DNA from: OCS155 cluster bacterium AG-333-G23
Lineage (GTDB): Bacteria > Actinomycetota > Acidimicrobiia > Actinomarinales > Actinomarinaceae
Assembly (NCBI GenBank): GCA_003282445.1
Contig: QBZE01000001.1
Coordinates: 1 to 64,000 of the forward strand
Length of the DNA: 64,000 nucleotides
Direction: 5' to 3'
Position numbers and translations under genes: made by a program. This document shows positions 52,209-60,929 of this stretch, piece after piece (position 1 is the first letter of the stretch; each line of letters begins with the position of its first letter). Under the pieces are notes generated by a model. The model searched no databases. It was not told the DNA's origin and saw only the letters and a list, made by a program, of their open reading frames with translations.

Positions 52209-53704
52209 TATTTTCTCCTTTTAAATTCGACATAGTTCATTCTAATGATACTGGTAGACACTAAAAATGAAATAACCACAATAATTGAATTGATAATTAA
52301 GTTAAAAATAGTATTTTCAAAATCAAGATCTAGATTAATTAATAATACATAAATAATTATTGAGAGCAATAGAGATAGCAATATATCATAAACCAGATCT
52401 TTATTGAGTATTGATTCACCTTCTATTTTGAGTGAAAACAACATAAAAGCTGAATAAGCCCACAAAAAAGAAATAATGATTATTGAATAATTAATTTCAC
52501 TGGCGTTATTACTTCCTAGTAGCGCAAGAGTTGTTGCCAGAGTTCCCAAAGTTCCAATACTTACTGGAAACCAGTAACGCTTTTGTATGTAGTAAGATCT
52601 ATTGACAATTTGATTAATTGACCAAGGAACTACTCCTAAGGCTACGATTTGCATTATTGAAGAAACTCTTACTACATCATTTCTGGAAAACCTTCCTCTT
52701 TCATAAACAATGCTGATTATTTCTTGTGAATTAATTACGAGAATCAAAGCCATGACAGCATTAAATAAAAACAATGAAGAGAGGTGTATTCTGATAATTT
52801 TTTTAAGTTCATCAAACTTTTTATCTACAAATAATTTTGATAAAGTTGGGTAACTTGCAACACCAACAGCTTGAGCAACTATGCCTACTGGAAGTAAAAC
52901 AATTCTTCTTGCATACCTGAAAGAAGCAACAGTACCAGCACCCAAAAATGATCCAAATATTCTAAATAGTTGCTCATCCATTACCGCTATTGACTGTCCA
53001 AGAATTAAAGGCAGAGAAACAGTTAGGTATTCTTTAATGTATTTAATTTTTGGTGTTACAAATTTAAATGTTAAGCCGCTCTTCTTAACTCCAATTAATT
53101 GAATAAAAAAATGCCCAATAACTGATCCTATAAAACCACCCACTGCAAAGCCATAAACTGTTGACTCAGGAGTTGAAGAATTTAACCATCCAAAAAGAAT
53201 TATTGAAAAATTATAGACAACAGGGGCTAAAGCAGGATATTTAAAATCATTATGAAAATACTGATAAGACATAAGAATTGCACCAATAAAAAAGAAAGCT
53301 TGGCTAAATACTATTGGAGAAAAAAGTTTTGAAAAAAGAGCTTGGTTTTGGACTTCTAAAATTAAACTTATTTCATTTTTGAAGAGAAAAAAGACAGTTG
53401 ATATAAAAATAAAAATAATAGACAGACCAAAGAGCAGAGATAAAAAGTAGTCATTTAAACTTTCACTATCCTTTTTTTTAATATCTGAAAGGATAGGAAT
53501 TAAAGTTATTGCTAAGTATCCACCTGCAGATAAATAAAATAAGAAATCTGGAATTATAAATGCTAAGTCTAGAGTATCTGAAGCTGAAGATACACCGGTC
53601 CACTTTGCAAGCAGAACCTCTCTTAAGAAGCCCAATATTCTACTGCTTAAGTAAGCAATGGAGATTATAGAAATGGGTCCAATAAGTTTTTTATATTCCT
53701 GCAT
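52208..53704 (-). CDS. murJ: Lipid II flippase MurJ
   Basis: MOP-superfamily flippase of 498 residues with about 14 membrane helices that moves lipid II outward for peptidoglycan synthesis. Typical segments are SRILGFLREVLLAKWTG (about 21-37), AGGYLAITLIPIL and the helix pair with SVGIVAQAVGVASYPTLSKL-like sequence near 270-290. No extra cytoplasmic pseudokinase domain is present. Overlaps the upstream PHP gene by 14 bases. Confidence 0.88.
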   Translation of the reverse strand: MQEYKKLIGPISIISIAYLSSRILGFLREVLLAKWTGVSSASDTLDLAFIIPDFLFYLSAGGYLAITLIPILSDIKKKDSESLNDYFLSLLFGLSIIFIFISTVFFLFKNEISLILEVQNQALFSKLFSPIVFSQAFFFIGAILMSYQYFHNDFKYPALAPVVYNFSIILFGWLNSSTPESTVYGFAVGGFIGSVIGHFFIQLIGVKKSGLTFKFVTPKIKYIKEYLTVSLPLILGQSIAVMDEQLFRIFGSFLGAGTVASFRYARRIVLLPVGIVAQAVGVASYPTLSKLFVDKKFDELKKIIRIHLSSLFLFNAVMALILVINSQEIISIVYERGRFSRNDVVRVSSIMQIVALGVVPWSINQIVNRSYYIQKRYWFPVSIGTLGTLATTLALLGSNNASEINYSIIIISFLWAYSAFMLFSLKIEGESILNKDLVYDILLSLLLSIIIYVLLINLDLDFENTIFNLIINSIIVVISFLVSTSIIRMNYVEFKRRK

Positions 53705-54569
53705 GCTTTTCTTTCATTTTAAGTAAGAATTCATAAGGAGTTTTTAAGGGTTTATTTTCGTACCCAAATCCAATATTAATGTTTGGTTTATTTTCACCAT
53801 GATAATCACTTCCACCTGACTCTAGAAGATTAAACTTTTTTGCAATATTAGATAAGTTTGATGTAGTTTCTGAATTATAACTAGAATAATGTGTTTCCAA
53901 TCCATCAATTCCTAATTCAGCAAGGCTTTCTATGTACGAGAGAAAATCATTGTTTATCCATTTTTTATTACTTGAATAATTTTTATTACTCATCAAAGTA
54001 TGTGGATGTGCTAAAAAAATTAAGCATTTTGATTCTTTAGATAATTTAATCAATTTTTCTATAGGTTCTTGATGAATTCTAGAATCACCTACTTTTCCAT
54101 TTCCTAAGTATTTTACAAAAGCCTCGTTTATAGAATTAACATATCCCTTTTTATACATTATTTTTGCAATGTGAGGCCTACCAGGAACTTTTGTAGGAAA
54201 CTTATCAAGCTCCGATTCTTCTATTTTTATGTTTTCTTTATTTAGTTTTCTTATTATTTCTTTATTTCTTTCAATCTTAAGATTTCGAATATTCTCCAAG
54301 TGTTTTGTAATAGGACTTAGTTCTTCTAAAAAATAAATTAGTAAATGTATGCCTGCAAATACATTCGAACCTTCAACTGCATCCCAATTAGCGCTAACTT
54401 CAATTCCTTTAATTATTTCAATCCCATCTCTTTTTTTTGGAATTGTTAGATATTCATGATCAGTAATAGAAATAGCTTCTAGCTCCATTTCTAAAGCTTT
54501 TTCTACTATTTGATCAACAGTATCTGTACCGTCAGAGTTTATTGAATGTATATGTAAATCAATAGCCAT
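53691..54569 (-). CDS. PHP-domain phosphoesterase
   Basis: Metal-dependent phosphoesterase of 292 residues. It has the four PHP motifs: DLHIHSINSDG (about 4-14), SITDHEYL, FLAHPHTL and GGSDYHGE. Relatives cleave nucleoside 3',5'-bisphosphates or trim RNA 5' ends. Coupled to murJ by overlap; divergent from lysC. Confidence 0.83.
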   Translation of the reverse strand: MAIDLHIHSINSDGTDTVDQIVEKALEMELEAISITDHEYLTIPKKRDGIEIIKGIEVSANWDAVEGSNVFAGIHLLIYFLEELSPITKHLENIRNLKIERNKEIIRKLNKENIKIEESELDKFPTKVPGRPHIAKIMYKKGYVNSINEAFVKYLGNGKVGDSRIHQEPIEKLIKLSKESKCLIFLAHPHTLMSNKNYSSNKKWINNDFLSYIESLAELGIDGLETHYSSYNSETTSNLSNIAKKFNLLESGGSDYHGENKPNINIGFGYENKPLKTPYEFLLKMKEKHAGI

Positions 54570-54626
54570 TACAAACTAGAGTACTAGGTCTGTTAAATCT
54601 TTAATAAGTTCATTAGAATGTTTCAG

Positions 54627-55835
54627 ATGAGTTTAATAGTACAAAAATTTGGAGGAACAAGCGTTTCAAATCCTGAATCACTTAAAACTGTCGCGAATAA
54701 AATTATTGCATGCAAAGAGAATGGAAACGAAGTAGTAGTGGTAGTTTCAGCAATGGGTTCAAGTACCGATGAATTAATTGACTTAGCGGGAGAGCTTTCT
54801 GAAACCCCATCCCCTAGAGAAATGGATATGCTTTTATCTGCTGGAGAAAGAATCACAATGTCTCTTTTAGCAATTCATCTGAATAATTTAGGATATGAAT
54901 CTTTTTCATTAACAGGCTCACAAGCTGGTATTACAACTACATCGAGACATGGAATGGCAGAAATTGAAAATATAAGCGGAGAAAGAGTAAAAGAAGGAAT
55001 AGAGAGAGGAAACATTGTTATTGTTGCAGGCTTTCAAGGAGTCAATAAAGAGACTAAAGAAATAACAACCTTAGGTAGAGGAGGGTCAGATGCAACAGCA
55101 GTTGCTTTAGCAGCATCATTAAATGCTGAAAGGTGTGAGATTTATACAGATGTTGAAGGTGTTTTTACAGCGGATCCGAGAATAATTAAAAATGCACAAC
55201 TTATAGATGAAATAACTTATGACGAAATGCTAGAGATGGCTTCGTCAGGAGCCCGAGTATTAATGGCTAGGTCAGTAGAATTTGGTAGAAGGTATAATGT
55301 ACCAATAATTGTAAAGTCAACATTTAATAACGGCGAGGGTACGTTAGTAAAGGAAAAAGTAATGGAAGAAGCAATAGTTAGAGGAGTTACTCATAACGAC
55401 AAAGAAATGAAGTTCACACTTTTTGGAGTTCCTGATCAACCTGGTATAGCAGGAAAGGTTTTTGGTCCTTTATCTGAAGGTGGAATAATTGTTGATATGA
55501 TAGTGCAAAATGTTTCAAAGGATTCAAAAACTGATATAAGCTTTACGGCCCCTACTGATCAAAGAGAAGATGTAGTAGGAATTCTCTCAAGCCTTTCTAG
55601 CGACTTGGATGCTGAAGGAACCGATTCAGATGAAAATGTAGCAAGAGTTTCAATTATTGGCGCAGGAATGAAAGCAGAATCTGGCATAGCTTCAAAGATG
55701 TTTTCTATATTAGGTAAAAATGAGATAAATATAGGAATGATTTCTACATCTCCTATAAGAATTTCATGCGTAATTCCAAAAAATGACATGAATAAAGCTA
55801 TAGAAGCCCTTCATGAAGAATTTATTTCTCAGTAA
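54627..55835 (+). CDS. lysC: Aspartokinase
   Basis: First enzyme of the aspartate pathway to lysine, threonine and methionine, 402 residues. It has LIVQKFGGTSVSNPESL at the start, the substrate segment TLGRGGSDATAVALAA, the RCEIYTDVEGV motif, and two C-terminal ACT domains (about 265-400) for feedback by amino acids. ATG 54627 matches the family start; an ATG three codons upstream is possible. The stop is immediately followed by asd. Confidence 0.95.
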   Translation: MSLIVQKFGGTSVSNPESLKTVANKIIACKENGNEVVVVVSAMGSSTDELIDLAGELSETPSPREMDMLLSAGERITMSLLAIHLNNLGYESFSLTGSQAGITTTSRHGMAEIENISGERVKEGIERGNIVIVAGFQGVNKETKEITTLGRGGSDATAVALAASLNAERCEIYTDVEGVFTADPRIIKNAQLIDEITYDEMLEMASSGARVLMARSVEFGRRYNVPIIVKSTFNNGEGTLVKEKVMEEAIVRGVTHNDKEMKFTLFGVPDQPGIAGKVFGPLSEGGIIVDMIVQNVSKDSKTDISFTAPTDQREDVVGILSSLSSDLDAEGTDSDENVARVSIIGAGMKAESGIASKMFSILGKNEINIGMISTSPIRISCVIPKNDMNKAIEALHEEFISQ

Positions 55836-56825
55836 ATGAATATCGCAATTGTTGGTGCAACAGGATTAGTCGGCAGAGAGATTATCAATCTTTGTGAAGA
55901 GTTTCTTCCAAAAGATACAATTTATACATTATTTGCCTCAAGCAAATCAGCAGGTAAAAAATTAAAGGTCAAAGGTAAAGACTATGAAGTTAAAGAGCTT
56001 GCTGAGGACAATATAGAGTCATATGATATATCTTTATTTTCAGCAGGAGGTGAAAGATCAAAAAATTTTGCTGAAATTTTTACTTCCAAAGGATCTTACG
56101 TTATTGACAACTCTTCAGCTTTTAGAATGGAAAAAGAAGTTCCACTAGTTGTTTTTGGAATAAATGAAAATACAATATCTCAAGAAACAAAATTAATATC
56201 AAATCCTAATTGCACAACTATGGGATTAGTAATGGCATTGAAACCTCTACATGATAAATATAATTTATTAAACATTGTTCCAGTAGCTTATCAAGCTGTT
56301 TCGGGGTCAGGAAGTGAAGCCGTCAGTTCACTTATTGAAGAGGAGAGCTTAGGAGAAAAACTAGATTCAGATTATGAAAAAGGATTTTATGACAGGCCTA
56401 TAGCAAGAAACGTAATACCTTTAGCTGGTAATTTAACTGAAAATGGTTATTCAGATGAAGAGATGAAGTTTGTAAATGAATCAAGAAAAATATTAAATAT
56501 ACCTGAACTGATTGTAGAACCTTCAAATGCAAGAGTAGGAGTTAAAACTGGCCATGGAATATTTTGCTCAGCTACTTTTGAAGAAGCAACAGATGTTCAA
56601 GAAGCAATAGGATTAATTGATAGTTTTGATGGTGTTGAATACTGGAAAGATAAGTTACCAACACCTTTAGACGCTGAGGGAAATAAGAAAGTTTTAGTTG
56701 GGCGAATGAGAAATGGATTATCTGACAATAGAATTCTTAATTTTTGGGCTGTTTCAGACAATCTTTTAAAGGGTGCTGCTTTTAATGCTGTTCAGATTGC
56801 TAGGTATATAGTAGATAATGATTGA
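55836..56825 (+). CDS. asd: Aspartate-semialdehyde dehydrogenase
   Basis: Second step of the aspartate pathway, reducing aspartyl phosphate with NADPH; 329 residues. It has the Rossmann start IAIVGATGLVGREII, the VIDNSSAFRM segment, the catalytic Cys in SNPNCTTMGLV (about 129) and the catalytic His in RVGVKTGHG. Begins on the base after the lysC stop; overlaps the next gene by eight bases. Confidence 0.95.
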   Translation: MNIAIVGATGLVGREIINLCEEFLPKDTIYTLFASSKSAGKKLKVKGKDYEVKELAEDNIESYDISLFSAGGERSKNFAEIFTSKGSYVIDNSSAFRMEKEVPLVVFGINENTISQETKLISNPNCTTMGLVMALKPLHDKYNLLNIVPVAYQAVSGSGSEAVSSLIEEESLGEKLDSDYEKGFYDRPIARNVIPLAGNLTENGYSDEEMKFVNESRKILNIPELIVEPSNARVGVKTGHGIFCSATFEEATDVQEAIGLIDSFDGVEYWKDKLPTPLDAEGNKKVLVGRMRNGLSDNRILNFWAVSDNLLKGAAFNAVQIARYIVDND

Positions 56826-57471
56826 TGTTCCTGAGAATATTCCTCAGAGGAAAAGAATAATTTTAGGCCCTTTAGCAAGGTTGTTATTAAAACTATTTAA
56901 ATGGGACATAACAGGAACTATTCCCAACTTAAAGAAAATGATTTTAATTGGAGCACCACATTCAGCAATGAGAGATGCTTGGTATGGTTTATTAGCTGTT
57001 TTAGCTCTAGATTTAAAAGTTACTTTTTTTGGAGCAAGTTGGATATTTACTAGACTTCCAAGTCTTATAACATTTTCAAAGAATTTAGACAGACTAGGTA
57101 TTCCTTGGCCACTGGGGTGGCTTCAAAAAATAATACTAATAAGGCTTGGAGGTGTTCCTGTATACAGAGTTAACTCAAGAGGTACGATTAGGGGAGCCAT
57201 TGAAGAATTTGGGAAAATTGATAACTATATTTTATTAATAGCTCCAGAAGCAGGCACAGAAGTTACCGAAAAATTTAGAAGCGGGTTTTATTATTTAGCA
57301 AAAGAATTAGATATACCATATGTTCCGGTTGAGATAGATTTTAAAAATAGGGCATTTAATCTTAGAAATCCAGAAAAAGTAACTTCTAATTTTGAAGATG
57401 AATCACAGAAGGTAATAAAGATATTTGAAGGGGTAAAGGGCGCAACTAGAACATTTACAATGTCAAAATAA
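56818..57471 (+). CDS. PlsC-type acyltransferase
   Basis: A 217-residue glycerolipid acyltransferase-like protein. It shows the H-x4-D catalytic motif in GAPHSAMRDAWYG (about 45-57), GVPVYRVNSRGTIRGAI and APEAGTE, in the positions of motifs I, II and III of the LPLAT family. It likely acylates lysophosphatidate or a related lipid at the membrane. Overlaps asd by eight bases. Confidence 0.75.
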   Translation: MIDVPENIPQRKRIILGPLARLLLKLFKWDITGTIPNLKKMILIGAPHSAMRDAWYGLLAVLALDLKVTFFGASWIFTRLPSLITFSKNLDRLGIPWPLGWLQKIILIRLGGVPVYRVNSRGTIRGAIEEFGKIDNYILLIAPEAGTEVTEKFRSGFYYLAKELDIPYVPVEIDFKNRAFNLRNPEKVTSNFEDESQKVIKIFEGVKGATRTFTMSK

Positions 57472-58171
57472 ATGGCACAAAAAGACTAAGCATGTAATTT
57501 CCAACAGGAATTTTTTTTAGTCCCAAAAGATTTATCCCAACACCAATTAACAAAACTCCACCAATACCTGCAATTGAATCAGACACTACCTGATCAATAT
57601 TTGTATTTATTAATAACGCGCATAATGTAAAAAAACCTTGATAAATTAATATTGAAACTCCTGAATAAACAGCCCCCTTTCCTCCACTTGATGTTATAAA
57701 CATAACTAAAAAACAGTCAAGCGCAGTTTTAATTAGAAGTAATTCTAAGTTTGATTCAACAACATCAAAAAATGGACCAATAATTGCTAAAGGTCCAGTA
57801 ATAACTATTAAAGTTGTAGTTAGGTAACTTTCGATAAACTTACTTTGATCAGGATCAGATTTTTCAAATTTACTATAAAGATAATCACCAAAATTTTTAA
57901 TTTTTTCTTCTATTTTTAAGAAGTTTCCAATTACAGCTCCAATAATTACAGCAAAAAGAGTAAAAATAAAACCTGAGATCTCAAAATTTATTAAACGAAC
58001 ATAGTCCGGACTTTTAAGAGATTCTCTTAAACCTAAAGCTAGAACTAACAAGCCAAGAGGAAGTAAATTATCTTCAAAATCTTTCAGCTCTTTTTTAAAA
58101 ATTACTCTAGATAAAATTCCAACAACTAATACACCCACACCATTAACAATTGTTCCAATTCCGGGAATCAT
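57455..58171 (-). CDS. DUF554 membrane protein
   Basis: A 238-residue integral membrane protein of the DUF554 (YdfK-like) family with about seven helices. It begins [18 protein letters not shown], the family signature, and ends in a second GVGINLLGLKKIPVGN repeat-like segment, consistent with an internal duplication. Function unknown. Convergent with the acyltransferase gene; its start shares a base with the dcd stop. Confidence 0.82.
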   Translation of the reverse strand: MIPGIGTIVNGVGVLVVGILSRVIFKKELKDFEDNLLPLGLLVLALGLRESLKSPDYVRLINFEISGFIFTLFAVIIGAVIGNFLKIEEKIKNFGDYLYSKFEKSDPDQSKFIESYLTTTLIVITGPLAIIGPFFDVVESNLELLLIKTALDCFLVMFITSSGGKGAVYSGVSILIYQGFFTLCALLINTNIDQVVSDSIAGIGGVLLIGVGINLLGLKKIPVGNYMLSLFVPFILTL

Positions 58172-58734
58172 TACTTTTTAAAATCTGAATGGCTTTTACT
58201 TGGGGTAGGTCCTTCTTGTCCTTGATATTTGCTTCCGTAGGCTTCAGACCCATATTCAGATTCTGAAGGAGAATTTAAATAATAGAAAGAGATTTGACCT
58301 ATTTTCATTTCTGGATAAATTTTTATTGGTAGATTTGCAACATTAGACAGCTCTAAAGTTAAATAACCGGCAAAGCCTGGATCGACAAATCCAGCAGTAG
58401 AATGTATTAACAAGCCAATTCTTCCTAGAGAAGATTTTCCCTCAAGTCTTGCAACAACCTTATTTGATAACGTCACTCTTTCAAAAGTAGTACCAAGAAC
58501 AAATTCACCAGGATGTAAAACAAAGGGCTCCTCAATTGTTGCCGTAACTAAAGTGGTTAAGTCATCTTGGTCTGCTTTGGGGTCTATATGACTATATTTA
58601 TGATTTTCAAAAACTCTAAATTCAGACCCAACTCTTAAATCTATACTTGAGGGCTGGATGTAAGCTTCATCTAATGGACTAACCTCAATTAATTTTTCAT
58701 CAAGAGCTCTTTTTATGTCTACGTCTGAAAGCAT
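58171..58734 (-). CDS. dcd: dCTP deaminase
   Basis: Makes dUTP (or, in bifunctional relatives, dUMP) from dCTP; 187 residues. It starts [11 protein letters not shown], and has [10 protein letters not shown], the catalytic [20 protein letters not shown] region (Glu and Ser in place) and [14 protein letters not shown] 58734 has AAGGA upstream; a longer frame to 58788 is less likely. Whether it is bifunctional cannot be settled by eye. Confidence 0.93.
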   Translation of the reverse strand: MLSDVDIKRALDEKLIEVSPLDEAYIQPSSIDLRVGSEFRVFENHKYSHIDPKADQDDLTTLVTATIEEPFVLHPGEFVLGTTFERVTLSNKVVARLEGKSSLGRIGLLIHSTAGFVDPGFAGYLTLELSNVANLPIKIYPEMKIGQISFYYLNSPSESEYGSEAYGSKYQGQEGPTPSKSHSDFKK

Positions 58735-58780
58735 AATTCCTTCTGTCCTTTGAATATAATAGTCAACATTCTCATTTTTT

Positions 58781-58981
58781 TTATCCATTTAGAATAGAGA
58801 GAACAGCCCATAAAGTTATCACAAAACCAATAATTCCAAGAAAAATAGTTCTTGCTAAGTAGATTTCTTTACCTTCTTTATTTTTATTTAGATAAGCAAA
58901 AAGGTTTCCAAAAAACATGGCTGAACCAACTCCTAGAAGGAGTAAATTGATTGTTAAATTTAAGGCAAATGGGTCATTCAT
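58781..58981 (-). CDS. Small two-helix membrane protein
   Basis: A 66-residue protein with two hydrophobic segments (about 9-29 and 43-63) and a charged loop ([13 protein letters not shown]). No family recognised; such proteins next to dcd may be membrane helpers of unknown role. It may overlap the longer dcd frame but not the preferred one. Confidence 0.6.
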   Translation of the reverse strand: MNDPFALNLTINLLLLGVGSAMFFGNLFAYLNKNKEGKEIYLARTIFLGIIGFVITLWAVLSILNG

Positions 58982-59005
58982 AGCTTCATGTGTTATGTTA
59001 ATAAG

Positions 59006-59893
59006 ATGACAAACACAAAAGAAGTTGTAGATATATTTTTAAATTCTAAAATAACTAATATTTCTGATCCAGAAAATTATTCAATATCAGAATTAGGAGG
59101 AATAACAAATAATAGTTTTAAAGTAGGGGTGGATGATAAATTTTTTGTACTAAGGCTTCCTGGTAAAAACCCAGATTTGATTAACAGAAAAGCAGAGAAA
59201 AACAACCAAGCTGTAGCGGCAGAAGCAGGACTAACATTACCTTTCTTATATTTTGATGAAAACACGGGAATAAAAATTTCAAATTTTGAAAATAATTTAA
59301 TTGCTCTTGAACCTGACGAATTAAAAAGTATAGAATATCTTAGCAAAGCTTTAAATACGCTTAAAGGACTGCATCAAAGCGATATTACGTTCGAACAATG
59401 TTTTGATCACAATAAATTCTTTAATGAAATTCATAAAGAAGAAGAACAAAAAGAAATGGCAAAAATAGGTCATTATTTACTAGAACAAATAAAACAAGTT
59501 AATCAGAAATTAGTGCCATGTCATAAAGATATTTATGGTCCGAACTTTGTTCTTTTAGATGGCGATATGTATTTAATTGATTGGGAATATTCAGGAATGG
59601 AAAGTAAATTTTTTGATTTTGGAGACTTATGTTTACAACAAAATATTGAAGAAAATGAAAGAAAAGAGCTTTTTTCTAAACTAGAACTTAAGGACGGCGG
59701 AGATGACCAAGTTTTATGGAATCTGTACAGACATTTAAGCTCTCTAACATGGGGTTTATGGGCGACACGAAAAGGAGTTTTAGATAAGGAAACTGATAAA
59801 GATTATTTAAATCTTGGAAAAAACAAGATTAAATCGGTATATGAAGCTGTAAATACTGAAAATTTTGAAAAACAACTTTCACTTAAATATTAA
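59006..59893 (+). CDS. Choline/aminoglycoside kinase-like phosphotransferase
   Basis: APH-fold kinase of 295 residues. It has GGITNNSFKV near the start (nucleotide-binding loop), PCHKDIYGPNFVL (catalytic loop, Asp in HKD), and LIDWEYSGMESKFFDFGD (metal-binding Asp). The YSGM-x-SKFFD pattern is closer to choline/ethanolamine kinases and LicA than to antibiotic kinases. ATG 59006 is chosen; an ATG at 58988 is in frame. Confidence 0.75.
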   Translation: MTNTKEVVDIFLNSKITNISDPENYSISELGGITNNSFKVGVDDKFFVLRLPGKNPDLINRKAEKNNQAVAAEAGLTLPFLYFDENTGIKISNFENNLIALEPDELKSIEYLSKALNTLKGLHQSDITFEQCFDHNKFFNEIHKEEEQKEMAKIGHYLLEQIKQVNQKLVPCHKDIYGPNFVLLDGDMYLIDWEYSGMESKFFDFGDLCLQQNIEENERKELFSKLELKDGGDDQVLWNLYRHLSSLTWGLWATRKGVLDKETDKDYLNLGKNKIKSVYEAVNTENFEKQLSLKY

Positions 59894-59943
59894 AAATCGA
59901 CTACACTTCTTCAGTCCGGAAAAAAAGGAATAAAAAACAATTT

Positions 59944-60039
59944 ATGGGATCTTTGATAAAAAAACGACGTAAGAAAATGTCGAAACATAAGTACAGAAAA
60001 CGTCGTAAGTCAAATAGGCATAAGAAGAAGAGTTCTTAA
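59944..60039 (+). CDS. Ribosomal protein bS22
   Basis: A 31-residue, extremely basic peptide starting MGSLIKKRRKKMSKHKYRKR, matching the AURKAIP1/COX24-domain protein found as bS22 in the actinobacterial small subunit. A weak ribosome binding site AAAGGA is about 13 bases upstream. Its stop overlaps the end of the convergent PAC2 gene by four bases. Easy to miss because of its size. Confidence 0.85.
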   Translation: MGSLIKKRRKKMSKHKYRKRRKSNRHKKKSS

Positions 60040-60893
60040 GTATCTTTACCTTCGTTATTTAAAAAATCTTCAATTTGTTCAACTAAATTATCTTCTGAAA
60101 AATTGTCTTCTATGTTTACTTCTGCTTCTTCTAATTTAGAAACATATTCTGCAAGATCTCTTGAATTTTCCATGGCCTTGTTGATTCGCAATTCAAACTG
60201 TTGACCTTCACTTTGTATTCCGGTGTCATCAACATCTATATCTAATATTTCAGCTGTTTTATTTAACAGAGCACTGATCCCTTTAGGGTATCCACCAGAA
60301 CTTAAGTAATGAGGAACAGCAGCCCACAATCCAGAAGTCTCAATACCATTTTTTCTCAAATCATGACCAACAACACTTGTTATACCCGTTGGACCTGAAT
60401 AGTTTGTTGATAAAACGTTATATCTTGCATGAAAAGTTGGATCATCACTCACACCAAAGATAGGAACAGGAAGTGTATGAGCAACTTGACCAAAAAATGC
60501 ACCTAATGTAACAGCTCTCTTAACACCTAGGTCTAATAAAGTATTTGAAATATTTTCAGAATAGGTTTTCCACTTCATTGAAGGCTCTTCACCAAACACT
60601 AAAATTAAATCATTTTTTAATTTGTAATCTTCAATTGAATAGAACGAAGTTTGTGGCCAATGAAATTCTCTTTGTCCCACATCTTTTACTTCAACTAAGG
60701 GTCTCCTCATTTGGTAGTTATAAAATCCCTCAGAGTTTAATTCAGCAAATGGTTCAATATCAAAAGTCCCAGATAAATTTTCTACGCATCCACTAGCTGT
60801 ATTACCCGCATCACTCCAGCCTTCAAAAGCTAAAACAGCTACTGGTTCTGATAGTAAAGGTTTTCTATACCAAAGTACATCTTCCATATTCAA
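60036..60893 (-). CDS. PAC2-family protein
   Basis: A 285-residue protein of the PAC2 family, which in eukaryotes includes proteasome assembly chaperones and in actinobacteria occurs as stand-alone proteins of unknown function. Visible features are VLAFEGWSDAGNTASGCVE (about 19-37), YRRPLVEV-type sequence, LGAFFGQVAHTLPVP and VPHYLSSG. No proteasome genes are in the window. The last 50 residues are acidic and likely flexible. Confidence 0.75.
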   Translation of the reverse strand: MNMEDVLWYRKPLLSEPVAVLAFEGWSDAGNTASGCVENLSGTFDIEPFAELNSEGFYNYQMRRPLVEVKDVGQREFHWPQTSFYSIEDYKLKNDLILVFGEEPSMKWKTYSENISNTLLDLGVKRAVTLGAFFGQVAHTLPVPIFGVSDDPTFHARYNVLSTNYSGPTGITSVVGHDLRKNGIETSGLWAAVPHYLSSGGYPKGISALLNKTAEILDIDVDDTGIQSEGQQFELRINKAMENSRDLAEYVSKLEEAEVNIEDNFSEDNLVEQIEDFLNNEGKDT

Positions 60894-60929
60894 AGATTAA
60901 CCTTTGTAAGAATTTAGTAAGAAAAAATA